Assembly (NCBI GenBank): GCA_029240775.1
Contig: JARDZQ010000151.1
Location: 1 to 5,497, forward strand
Length of the DNA: 5,497 nucleotides
From: Rubrobacteraceae bacterium
GTDB lineage: Bacteria; Actinomycetota; Rubrobacteria; Rubrobacterales; Rubrobacteraceae
Direction: 5' to 3'
This document shows positions 1-5,011 of this stretch, in pieces (positions within the stretch are counted from its first letter, which is position 1; each line of letters opens with the position of its first letter). Made by a program: the position numbers and the translations under genes. The notes beneath the pieces were generated by a model. It did no database searches, was not told the origin of the DNA, and saw nothing but the letters and a program-made list of their open reading frames with translations.

Positions 1-113
1 TCGAGTTCGCCGGCTTGAAGGAGTTGTCGGACGCGAGTGGGCGTCACGCGCAGCACTCGCGCGGCTTGAGTGGGGCTATAGTAGTAGTCGCTGCTGCGCT
101 GTTTCTTAGCCAT
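1..113 (-). CDS. Helix-turn-helix DNA-binding protein, N-terminal part (runs off left edge)
   Basis: Only the first 37 residues are in the window; the frame is open to the left edge. The start is ATG at 113-111, preceded by a good ribosome binding site, GAGGAG, with 8 bases before the ATG. The peptide begins MAKKQRSSDYYYSPTQAARV and continues with a helix-turn-helix (residues about 13-35: SPTQAARVL, turn, TPTRVRQLLQAGEL). This is the pattern of MerR/excisionase-type DNA-binding domains, where the second helix reads DNA and 'AGEL' leads into the wing. It lies 42 bases downstream of the Mrr-like gene on the same strand, so it is probably the third gene of that operon. Two direct copies of GGATCGC (plus strand, 116-122 and 128-134) flank the ribosome binding site and could be an autoregulatory site, but this is speculative. 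The target and the C-terminal domain cannot be seen. Confidence 0.75.
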   Translation of the reverse strand, partial: MAKKQRSSDYYYSPTQAARVLRVTPTRVRQLLQAGEL

Positions 114-155
114 CAGGATCGCTCCTCGGATCGCCGCGCCCTGAAGCTCCCCGAT

Positions 156-806
156 TTACGCACGCCCCAACGGCGTTTCTTGGGTGCCTTCGGCACTCTT
201 GTGGACGGAGGCGTCCGCCTCCGCGCCGCCAGGGACTTCCGAGTGCCCCGGAGAACAACGCGTCGACCTTGTGGGCCCTTTAGAATCGTTCTCGGACAAC
301 GCAGAGAACCGCCCTTCGCGGCTCGCAAGCCACTCCGCCAGTTCGACGCCGCCCACGAGCCGCACCCCAGTGGTCTCGGCCAGCTTGAGAGCCTTCCGGG
401 TGAACTCGCTCGTGGTGATCAGCCACGCCTCGTCGGTGGCGTAATGGATCCTCCCGATGAACAACGCGTAGACGGAGCGGTCGCCCACCGGCGCCTTCCA
501 ACGCTTGAGCTGCACCGCTACCTTGCGGCTCGTCGTCTCGAGCAGGAGGTCGACGTCGTGGAAACTCGACTGCGGGACGGGTCGTACGGTGTAGCCGAGC
601 TCGCGGAGTAGCCCGCTCACCTGGGCCTCGAACTCTGCGGCGTTCATCCCCTCGAACCTCGCAGGGACGCCGGGCGATCTCCTCAGGTTAGCCGCGAGCC
701 TCAAGCGAACCTCGCCCGTCGCCGAACGCCGGGACCTCAAGAACAACACGAGTAGCAGCGCCGCACCCACCGCGCCGAGGACTGTTAGTAGCGGCCAGCT
801 TTGCAT
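156..806 (-). CDS. Membrane-anchored Mrr-type restriction endonuclease-like protein
   Basis: A 216-residue protein. Residues about 5-24 form one hydrophobic helix followed by RSRR, so the rest should face the cytoplasm (positive-inside rule). Residues about 51-160 match the Mrr_cat restriction endonuclease fold. They include FEGMNAAEFEAQV (first helix), GYTV, the catalytic strand HDVDLLL with D84/D86, VAVQLKRWK with Q99 and K101 forming the D-(E/Q)xK nuclease motif, WLITTSEFTRKAL (129-140) and the closing VRLVGGVELAEWL. Mrr-family enzymes cut modified or foreign DNA; a single-helix anchor is a known family variant. The usual G-x-D-G run before the first Asp is reduced to HDVD, so the activity is uncertain. 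The last 55 residues are Ser/Gly/Glu-rich and probably disordered. I chose ATG 806 because GGGAGGGG lies about 10 bases upstream and this start gives 5 bases of spacing after the preceding gene's stop. An ATG at 842 would overlap that gene and only adds 12 polar residues. Confidence 0.8.
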   Translation of the reverse strand: MQSWPLLTVLGAVGAALLLVLFLRSRRSATGEVRLRLAANLRRSPGVPARFEGMNAAEFEAQVSGLLRELGYTVRPVPQSSFHDVDLLLETTSRKVAVQLKRWKAPVGDRSVYALFIGRIHYATDEAWLITTSEFTRKALKLAETTGVRLVGGVELAEWLASREGRFSALSENDSKGPTRSTRCSPGHSEVPGGAEADASVHKSAEGTQETPLGRA

Positions 807-811
807 GTCCC

Positions 812-1291
812 CTACTCCCCTCCCGAGCGCCTTCTCCACCACGACGTGCCGCGTCGTTCCGAGATCGCCGCCCCTCCCTCCACGGTCGCAACAGCCTCCC
901 CGTCAGTATCCGGGAGCTCGGTAGGCGGGTCCCCAAGTTTTGGCACGCGGGCGCTTAGGGCAACGTTGAGCTGCGTGAGCTGCGTGATGATCGTGTCCCC
1001 TCGCCGCCTGGCCTCCCGCTCTTCCTTAAGTTGATCTTGAAGGATGCGGATCGTCTCGTCTTTGGCCTCCATGATCTCCCGAGCGTCGTCGGTTGGTTCG
1101 TACCTGGACGGGTCTCCGTACAGACCTGGAGGCACGTCGACGTCCTCGTCCCGGACCGCCTCGGTGCTGTCCAGGTACACGTAGAGCCGACCATCAGTGC
1201 CCTTTTCGAAGCGCATCTTTCCCCTGCGGACGCGCTTCCTGACGGATTCTTCCTTGATACCGAGGATGCGCGCGGCTACCTCGACCGTCAT
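812..1291 (-). CDS. Winged-helix DNA-binding protein with C-terminal coiled coil
   Basis: A 159-residue protein in three parts. Residues 1-22 (MTVEVAARILGIKEESVRKR) are a helix-turn-helix of the MerR/excisionase kind. Residues 25-40 (GKMRFEKGTDGRLYVYL) look like the beta wing. Residues about 66-106 are a charged heptad-like helix (REIMEAKDETIRILQDQLKEEREARRR), a likely dimerising coiled coil. The tail ends in WWRRRSGGE, a Trp/Arg-rich end I associate with similar small proteins of Rubrobacter (recalled, not searched). It is the first gene of the operon with the Mrr-like nuclease, whose start is 5 bases beyond this stop, and may regulate it or act with it. The start is uncertain. ATG 1291 has AAAGGGGG about 11 bases upstream; GTG 1300 has it closer; ATG 1378 would add 29 residues without a clear ribosome binding site. 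The structure is clear but the DNA target is unknown. Confidence 0.75.
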   Translation of the reverse strand: MTVEVAARILGIKEESVRKRVRRGKMRFEKGTDGRLYVYLDSTEAVRDEDVDVPPGLYGDPSRYEPTDDAREIMEAKDETIRILQDQLKEEREARRRGDTIITQLTQLNVALSARVPKLGDPPTELPDTDGEAVATVEGGAAISERRGTSWWRRRSGGE

Positions 1292-1409
1292 CTTGGCCAC
1301 TACCCCCTTTTCCCCAGAGGCGTCCACGTACCGTCCTCCCACGATCCTGTGGCCTATCAGCCCTCGCGTCCAGGACATCGTACCCGCTTGTTGAAAGGCC
1401 CGCCTCGGG

Positions 1410-1456
1410 GCACCACATGTGGGGCGTGCGTGCCCGCGGAAGGGAAAATGTGGTGC
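1410..1456. promoter_or_regulatory. Inverted repeat with palindromic core, operator candidate
   Basis: GCACCACAT (1410-1418) is repeated in perfect inversion as ATGTGGTGC (1448-1456), with 29 bases between. The left arm also contains the 10-bp perfect palindrome CCACATGTGG (1413-1422), so the half-site CCACAT occurs three times here. The element lies upstream of the minus-strand winged-helix/Mrr operon and next to an A/T-richer stretch (about 1460-1500) that could hold its promoter. I could not find a convincing -35/-10 pair. Binding by the winged-helix protein is inference. Confidence 0.4.
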
Positions 1457-1667
1457 TCATTGGCGATAAACCTATAGTTGAAGTACAGGTAGAAAACGGT
1501 CGATCTTGTGCGTCTGAACCGAACGTGTAGGGTGAAGTGATGGGCGATGCAGGAGGGATCCTTCGCGAGCGGGTGGTGGAAACCTCTCGAAAGGATGCGG
1601 TAGCTCGCCCACACGGATAGCGCTTTGCCGCCGTGGACGCAGAGCAGACCCGAAGGAGGTCAGGAGA
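1457..1667. other. Intergenic region between divergent operons
   Basis: This stretch separates the minus-strand DNA-binding/Mrr operon from the plus-strand small membrane protein. It begins with an A/T-richer segment (about 1460-1500), the likeliest place for promoters, though no good -35/-10 pair is visible on either strand. A 26-codon plus-strand frame (ATG 1540 to TAG 1620) has AGGGTG about 5 bases ahead of its ATG and could be a leader peptide, but its sequence is featureless. The ribosome binding site AAGGAGGT for the next gene is at 1653-1660. Confidence 0.4.
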
Positions 1668-1811
1668 TTGAGACCCTTACGTGTACTACTCGCGCTCGGC
1701 ACGGCCGGCGGCTTCGCGGCGGCGCTCGACCCTGGCTCAAATGGCGCGAGGTGCGCCAGCCTAGCAGTCGCGCTTGGGGCCGTGGCTGTCTATGCCCGAA
1801 TGGTCGTCTAG
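1668..1811 (+). CDS. Small two-helix membrane protein, TTG start
   Basis: A 47-residue protein that standard length cut-offs and ATG-only searches would miss. The start is TTG at 1668-1670, placed by a near-perfect ribosome binding site AAGGAGGT (1653-1660) seven bases upstream. It begins MRPLRVLLALGTAGGFAAAL (residues 1-20, first hydrophobic helix with a basic N-terminus), has a short polar loop DPGSNGARC, and a second helix from about residue 31 to the end (SLAVALGAVAVY, then ARMVV). Its codons are G+C-rich at the third position, as expected for the host. The stop is 24 bases before the next plus-strand start, so the two are probably co-transcribed. The family is not recognised. A role as a small integral membrane protein is all the sequence supports. 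Confidence 0.55.
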   Translation: MRPLRVLLALGTAGGFAAALDPGSNGARCASLAVALGAVAVYARMVV

Positions 1812-1835
1812 CCTCGCCGCCTTCTAGGATAGTCC

Positions 1836-2237
1836 TTGCGCCTGGCAGCCAACTACGTCCACCCCTTCGAGAGCCCGAGCGGGATACGCTCGCGCTGCCG
1901 AATCCGCGTCTACCTTCCCGAACAGGAGCAGGACGCGCCAGTAGTGATCTGCTCGGAGCTGCTAGAGAACCCCGGCATCCCCATCACCGGGGCGGCCGAG
2001 AACATCGCCGCCGAGGTCATCAGGGCCCATTGGCTCGTGGACCCGGTGTGGATCGAGTACCATCCCCAGGAGACGACCGCGGCCGGGGTGGAGTCCTTCG
2101 AGCTGGTCGTCTTCTCAGACCACAAGATAAGGGAGGCGGTGCGCAACACCGGATCCAGGATCGAGATCGGTGAGCCGACGTGGAAGGCTATAGACCGTAG
2201 AGTTGTGGAGGTGCTTGTGGGGCAACCCGTCGACTAA
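1836..2237 (+). CDS. Unrecognised 133-residue protein, TTG start
   Basis: A soluble 133-residue protein with no membrane segment or signal peptide. TTG 1836 is the earliest possible start because an in-frame TAG lies just upstream (1830-1832). The ribosome binding site is weak (AGGA at 1826-1829). Alternating strands and helices with conserved-looking hydrophobic cores are visible, such as APVVICSELLENPG (about 39-52), ITGAAENIAAEVI (about 54-66), VWIEYHP (about 74-80) and ESFELVVFS (about 90-98), suggesting a compact alpha/beta fold. Balanced composition and protein-like periodicity support a real gene. It lies 24 bases after the small membrane protein and probably shares its transcript. I do not recognise the family and see no catalytic motif. 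A plasmid or accessory-element protein of unknown function is the best description. Confidence 0.75.
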   Translation: MRLAANYVHPFESPSGIRSRCRIRVYLPEQEQDAPVVICSELLENPGIPITGAAENIAAEVIRAHWLVDPVWIEYHPQETTAAGVESFELVVFSDHKIREAVRNTGSRIEIGEPTWKAIDRRVVEVLVGQPVD

Positions 2238-2388
2238 GCACATCCAGCATGACGGCACCGGCAGTGGAGTTGACTACCATCTCACCTTGGGTGGCGGCTT
2301 CTGCGAAGATGTCTAGCTTAACCTCAGGGTGCTCCTCATGCCAACCGCTAAACGGAGGGTTGCCGTAACGGTCCTATTGGCCTGTGCA

Positions 2389-2439
2389 CCCCCCGGCGTG
2401 TTGTGCAAGCGGAGGAGGATCCTCTGCTTCGCCGGGGGG
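2389..2439 (+). repeat. Long bipartite hairpin, possible terminator or structured RNA
   Basis: The outer stem is a perfect 10-bp inverted repeat, CCCCCCGGCG (2389-2398) with CGCCGGGGGG (2430-2439). Directly stacked on its 3' side is an inner 10-pair stem, AAGCGGAGGA (2407-2416) with TCCTCTGCTT (2420-2429), with one G-U pair and a GGA loop. An 8-base bulge (2399-2406) separates the two on the 5' side only. The result is about 20 pairs in 51 bases. It is followed by CTTTATGG, a poor U-tract, so it is at best a weak intrinsic terminator for the 1668-2237 genes. A structured RNA or a mobile-element end are alternatives. Confidence 0.55.
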
Positions 2440-2454
2440 CTTTATGGGATTATG

Positions 2455-2484
2455 GGGGCGGCGACGTTAAGGGGTGGTGACGTT
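2455..2484 (+). repeat. Imperfect tandem repeat next to the hairpin
   Basis: GGGGCGGCGACGTT (2455-2468) is repeated as GGGGTGGTGACGTT (2471-2484), 12 of 14 bases identical and with a period of 16. Just before it, TTATGGG occurs twice (2442-2448 and 2450-2456). The repeats begin within 3 bases of the hairpin end. Function is unknown. Confidence 0.4.
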
Positions 2485-2678
2485 CGTGTACCGGTTCGGT
2501 TACAGCGCCGATTTTGCTAACGTGATCTCCAATGAGTAACCTACTCAAGCAACGGGAGAAGTGGAAGAAGAAACGGGCGGGGTAGGGACCTTATGCCGGG
2601 GCCGAAACAACCTTCGTTCGAAGTCCCAGCCTTCTACTAGCCTAGGGGCCTCTCGAACAAGCGAACCCACTGCGCTTG

Positions 2679-2684
2679 TAGAAT
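2679..2684 (+). promoter_or_regulatory. Candidate -10 element for a leaderless diguanylate cyclase mRNA
   Basis: TAGAAT matches the TANNNT -10 consensus and ends 8 bases before ATG 2693, which places transcription start at or beside the A of the start codon. No ribosome binding site precedes that ATG. Leaderless mRNAs are common in actinobacteria. No good -35 box is seen about 17 bases upstream. Confidence 0.35.
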
Positions 2685-2692
2685 GAGAACTT

Positions 2693-3528
2693 ATGGAAGG
2701 GCTCCTGGCAACGCCACGGGTGCTGGAGATCGGCTTCGACCTGCTCAGCGCCGCTGCCGGCCTCTTCGTGGTCGCCATGGCGCTGCGCGCGGCCTCCGCC
2801 TTTACCCTATCGCGCACCGGCAAGCCATGCGGGTCCTGGCCGCCGCTGCCGCGGTAGTCGTGGCCTCCGAGTTCATTGGGATAGCCGCGGCGCTGAGAGG
2901 ACCGAGCACGTTCACCGATGCCGCCGAGGAACTCGCGGAGCTGGTCGCCATCCTGGCCGCCGCTGCCGTGCTGCACTACCTGGGTCGGGCCGAGCGAGAT
3001 GAGGTCTCCTCCTTAAAACGCTCGGCGGAAGTCGACAAGCTCACAGGCCTGAGCACCCGCTCCTTCTTCGAGCGGGCAGCGGCACGCAGGATCGAACAAG
3101 CCAAGGACAACGGCACCCCGATAGCCTGCGTAGTGCTCGATGTGGACGACTTCAAGTCTTACAACGACAGCCACGGGCACGGCGCCGGGGACGAAATACT
3201 CCGGTGCGTGGCACGGGCGATGAGCGAGTCGGCCAGGGTAGACGACCTGGTGGTGCGCTACGGGGGCGAGGAGTTCGTCTTATTACTAATCGGCGATGTG
3301 GAACGTGCAAGAGAGGTCGCCGAGCGCATGCGAAGGACCGTTCAGAAGAAGTGCGTGCCGGAACGCGAAGGCACGCTGGAGCGCCCGGTCACGGTGTCGC
3401 TAGGGGTCGCTCCCCTCACAGAAGAGATCAGGAGCTTAGAACGTTTAATTGCGATAGCCGACGCTGAGATGTACCGGGCCAAGAAGACGGGCAAGAACAA
3501 GGTATCGGTCTTCGTTCAAGATGGCTGA
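2693..3528 (+). CDS. Membrane-anchored diguanylate cyclase (GGDEF), frameshifted near the N-terminus
   Basis: It makes cyclic di-GMP from two GTP. From about 2806 on, the frame ending at 3528 encodes two membrane helices (about 2827-2892 and 2926-2979), a linker, and a complete GGDEF domain. The domain shows DKLTGLSTR, the metal-binding strand LDVDDFKSYND, HGHGAGDEIL, the active-site signature RYGGEEF (GGEEF at 3262-3276), VTVSLGVA and ADAEMYRAKKTGKNK. The inhibitory I-site RVDD sits exactly five residues before GGEEF, so product feedback is expected. Upstream, that frame gives Arg-rich nonsense. The frame starting at ATG 2693 instead encodes a proper first helix (EIGFDLLSAAAGLFVVAMAL) and then hits TAG at 2857. 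Loss of one base near 2809 explains both and would restore AFTL-x-AHRQAMRV. It could be a true mutation, a programmed -1 shift or a sequencing error. An alternative single-frame start at ATG 2683 is less likely. No sensor domain other than the membrane helices is present. Confidence 0.8.
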
Positions 3529-3658
3529 ATATTAACTCGTGGGCATATAAGGGTCACTAGGCTCGCAACGGTATCACTGCCTGTCCAGCTGGCGGTGCGG
3601 ATCGATCCATATCCGTCGGTTCAAGGAGGACGTCAAGGACGATAATAGGACTCACCGC
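3529..3658. other. Convergent intergenic gap
   Basis: This 130-base gap lies between the tails of the cyclase and the YukJ-like gene. A weak 5-bp stem (CGGAT 3598-3602 with ATCCG 3611-3615) is present without a U-tract. No clear bidirectional terminator and no gene are seen. Confidence 0.4.
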
Positions 3659-4666
3659 TTAGAAGATAAGCGTCCACCCCTCGCGCTGCGCCTCACGCTC
3701 GGTGTACGACACTCCATCAACCTTCAGCCCTCGATCGTCTAACAGGGTGATAATGCCACCCTTGTTGCCCAACTGTACGGGGGGCTGAACAGGGACCGTC
3801 AGGGTGACACCTGCTGCAATCATTCCGGCTAGGGATTGCTTGTTCTTGAACCTGTCCGCGATCTCCCACCCGGCGAGCTGTACCGGCTCGGGCGAGGCGT
3901 TTAGCAGCGTGATAGTCTCGGGCTCAGGAGCGGGACCGATCGGGTTAACCAGCGCTCCCACGATGCGCACAACGCGATCGGGCTCGGCCGGGCCGGGCAC
4001 GGGTCCTGGTTCCGTGATGGCGTGGCCGGTACTGTCGTCGGTATGCCAGGATTGCGACTGGAACGCGAGGAAGATAGCCACCCATTGATCGGTTGAGGGG
4101 AAGTTGAAGACTAGTGCGCCGTCCTGCCATACCCCGTCGTCCCGCGCGAACTGCGGGTGGTTGCCCTGGTTCATGTGGATGTCATGGATGCCGTTGCCTG
4201 GGAGGAAGCCGAAGATCTTGTCTTGCTTGTCTTGCTCCGGCCCCCAGCGTTCGCCGAAGGCGTACACCTCGGAGCCGTGCTCCTGCCTAGCTCTCGCGAC
4301 GTAATGCTCGACCCGGTCACTGAGGTCATTTTCCGGGCCGGGCAGGTTGTGCGGTAACGGCCGCAGTTGCAGCCGGTCAAAGAGATTGCCTCGGATAAAG
4401 TCGAGCGCCAGGCTACCTGGCTCGCGCTGCAGCTGCGTGAAGCCGTGTGGTAATGCGGGTAGACCAGCGGTGAGCGGGTGCAGGAAGCGATCGTCGACGA
4501 GGAAGAGCAGTTCCGACGGGCTCAGCTGCGACTTGACATTGACGGCGACGCGGTAGCTTGTGCTCTCAGCGCGGACATGCACCTGGTAGTGGGGGGTGTC
4601 GGGGTCATCTTCACGCCGCGCGTCGACAACGCTGCCCTTCAGCACCCCGTAGCGTTCCAGTGGCAT
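3659..4666 (-). CDS. yukJ: YukJ/DUF2278 family protein with C-terminal lamin-tail-like domain
   Basis: An intact 335-residue protein. Residues 1 to about 216 match the DUF2278 (YukJ) family: the opening MPLERYGVLKGSVVDARRE, HYQVHV, YRVAVNVKSQLSPSELLFLV, ALDFIRGNLFD, VYAFGERWGPE, the hallmark PGNGIHDIHMNQGN (156-169), DDGVWQDGALVFNFP and AFQSQSWHTDD...GHAI. A Pro/Gly-rich linker (about 217-230) leads to a beta-rich domain (231-335) with TITLLNASPEPVQLAGWEIADR and NKGGIITLLDDRGLKVDGVSY, the pattern of a lamin-tail domain. This two-domain layout is known in bacterial YukJ-like proteins. The biochemical function is not established. The conserved His/Asp/Asn cluster around HDIHMNQGN suggests a catalytic or metal site, which is inference. 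The start is secure: AAGGAGGAA lies 7 bases ahead of ATG 4666. It is transcribed alone and converges on the cyclase gene. Confidence 0.88.
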   Translation of the reverse strand: MPLERYGVLKGSVVDARREDDPDTPHYQVHVRAESTSYRVAVNVKSQLSPSELLFLVDDRFLHPLTAGLPALPHGFTQLQREPGSLALDFIRGNLFDRLQLRPLPHNLPGPENDLSDRVEHYVARARQEHGSEVYAFGERWGPEQDKQDKIFGFLPGNGIHDIHMNQGNHPQFARDDGVWQDGALVFNFPSTDQWVAIFLAFQSQSWHTDDSTGHAITEPGPVPGPAEPDRVVRIVGALVNPIGPAPEPETITLLNASPEPVQLAGWEIADRFKNKQSLAGMIAAGVTLTVPVQPPVQLGNKGGIITLLDDRGLKVDGVSYTEREAQREGWTLIF

Positions 4667-4673
4667 AGAGCTA

Positions 4674-4682
4674 TTCCTCCTT
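4674..4682 (-). promoter_or_regulatory. Strong ribosome binding site of the YukJ-like gene
   Basis: On the minus strand this reads AAGGAGGAA, close to the full anti-Shine-Dalgarno complement, with 7 bases to ATG 4666. It fixes the start of the gene. Confidence 0.7.
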
Positions 4683-4684
4683 GA

Positions 4685-5011
4685 CTAATCCAGCGCTCCG
4701 CAAGTCGCGGGGCGCGAGAGCAGCGGATCCGTCTCCTTCAGCCAGCCGCATCGATCACCGTCTAACTTTTCCTGCTTCAATCTCGACCTTTCTAGCTCGT
4801 CCCGCTCGGCTCTGTACTTCCCTTTTCAGCTGCCTTCATATCGAACCTGATAGCGATGAATCTACGATGAATCAGGGGTCAACCTGAGCGATAGCTCGAG
4901 CCGAGCTTAGCGCTGCTCCTGTCTTAACAAGTCAGTTTGGTCGGCGAATCTGCAACTTCTTAGGTAGGAAGTCTCACGTAGTCATAAATTGCATGAGCTA
5001 GGGCTCCCGGC
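4685..5011. other. 327-base gap upstream of the YukJ-like gene
   Basis: No secure gene lies here. On the minus strand, a frame ending in TAG at 4685-4687 stays open for about 45 codons back to a TGA and reads as a charged helix (YRAERDELERSRLKQEKLDG). It could start at TTG 4780, which has AAGG 6 bases upstream, giving a 31-residue peptide just ahead of the YukJ-like gene. It may be a leader or a gene remnant. Further right are the short repeats described separately. The last 100 bases before the polymerase fragment have stops in every plus-strand frame and no polymerase-like sequence. Confidence 0.4.
4844..4891. repeat. Cluster of short direct and inverted repeats
   Basis: CGATGAATC occurs twice (4854-4862 and 4865-4873) with an 11-base period, about one helical turn. 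The pair is enclosed by an inverted repeat, CCTGAT (4846-4851) with ATCAGG (4871-4876). AACCTGA appears at 4844-4850 and again at 4881-4887, each followed by GCGAT. The minus strand also reads TTGACC (4882-4877), a -35-like hexamer, but no well-placed -10 follows. The site lies about 180 bases upstream of the YukJ-like gene and may be an operator for it. Confidence 0.35.

Larger units (their letters stand above)
2238..2682. other. 445-base gap without a convincing gene
   Basis: No gene is well supported here. A 63-codon GTG-start plus-strand frame (2329-2520) is Cys/Arg/Pro-rich and runs through the hairpin at 2389-2439, so I do not call it. A minus-strand frame (2373-2188) is open for 61 codons and looks protein-like, but has no upstream start codon. 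A 17-codon frame (2532-2585, plus) is Lys-rich but has no ribosome binding site. Real structure is limited to the hairpin and the direct repeats just after it. Confidence 0.5.

Noticed and set aside
15..611. 198-codon plus-strand frame
   Set aside because: It lies antisense to the Mrr-like and helix-turn-helix genes, is Arg/Pro-rich and lacks any protein family pattern. The minus strand explains this region.
1625..2173. 182-codon plus-strand frame across the small membrane protein and the 1836 gene
   Set aside because: It is very rich in Arg, Pro and Gly, the mark of a shifted frame in G+C-rich coding DNA. The frames at 1668 and 1836 read as proteins.
2329..2520. 63-codon GTG-start frame in the hairpin region
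   Set aside because: It has no convincing ribosome binding site, a Cys/Arg-rich composition, and runs straight through both stems of the hairpin.
2532..2585. 17-codon Lys-rich frame (MSNLLKQREKWKKKRAG)
   Set aside because: It has no ribosome binding site and is too short to judge; such frames are common by chance.
2609..2632. tRNA-like CGTTCGAAGTCCCAGCC segment (possible attachment site)
   Set aside because: It resembles a tRNA T-loop, but the flanking bases do not pair as a T-arm or acceptor stem.
2545..2976. 143-codon minus-strand frame
   Set aside because: It is antisense to the cyclase's membrane segment and has the Ser/Arg/Gly bias of a shadow frame.
4478..4684. 68-codon plus-strand frame over the YukJ-like gene start
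   Set aside because: It is antisense to a strongly recognisable family and without a ribosome binding site or pattern of its own.
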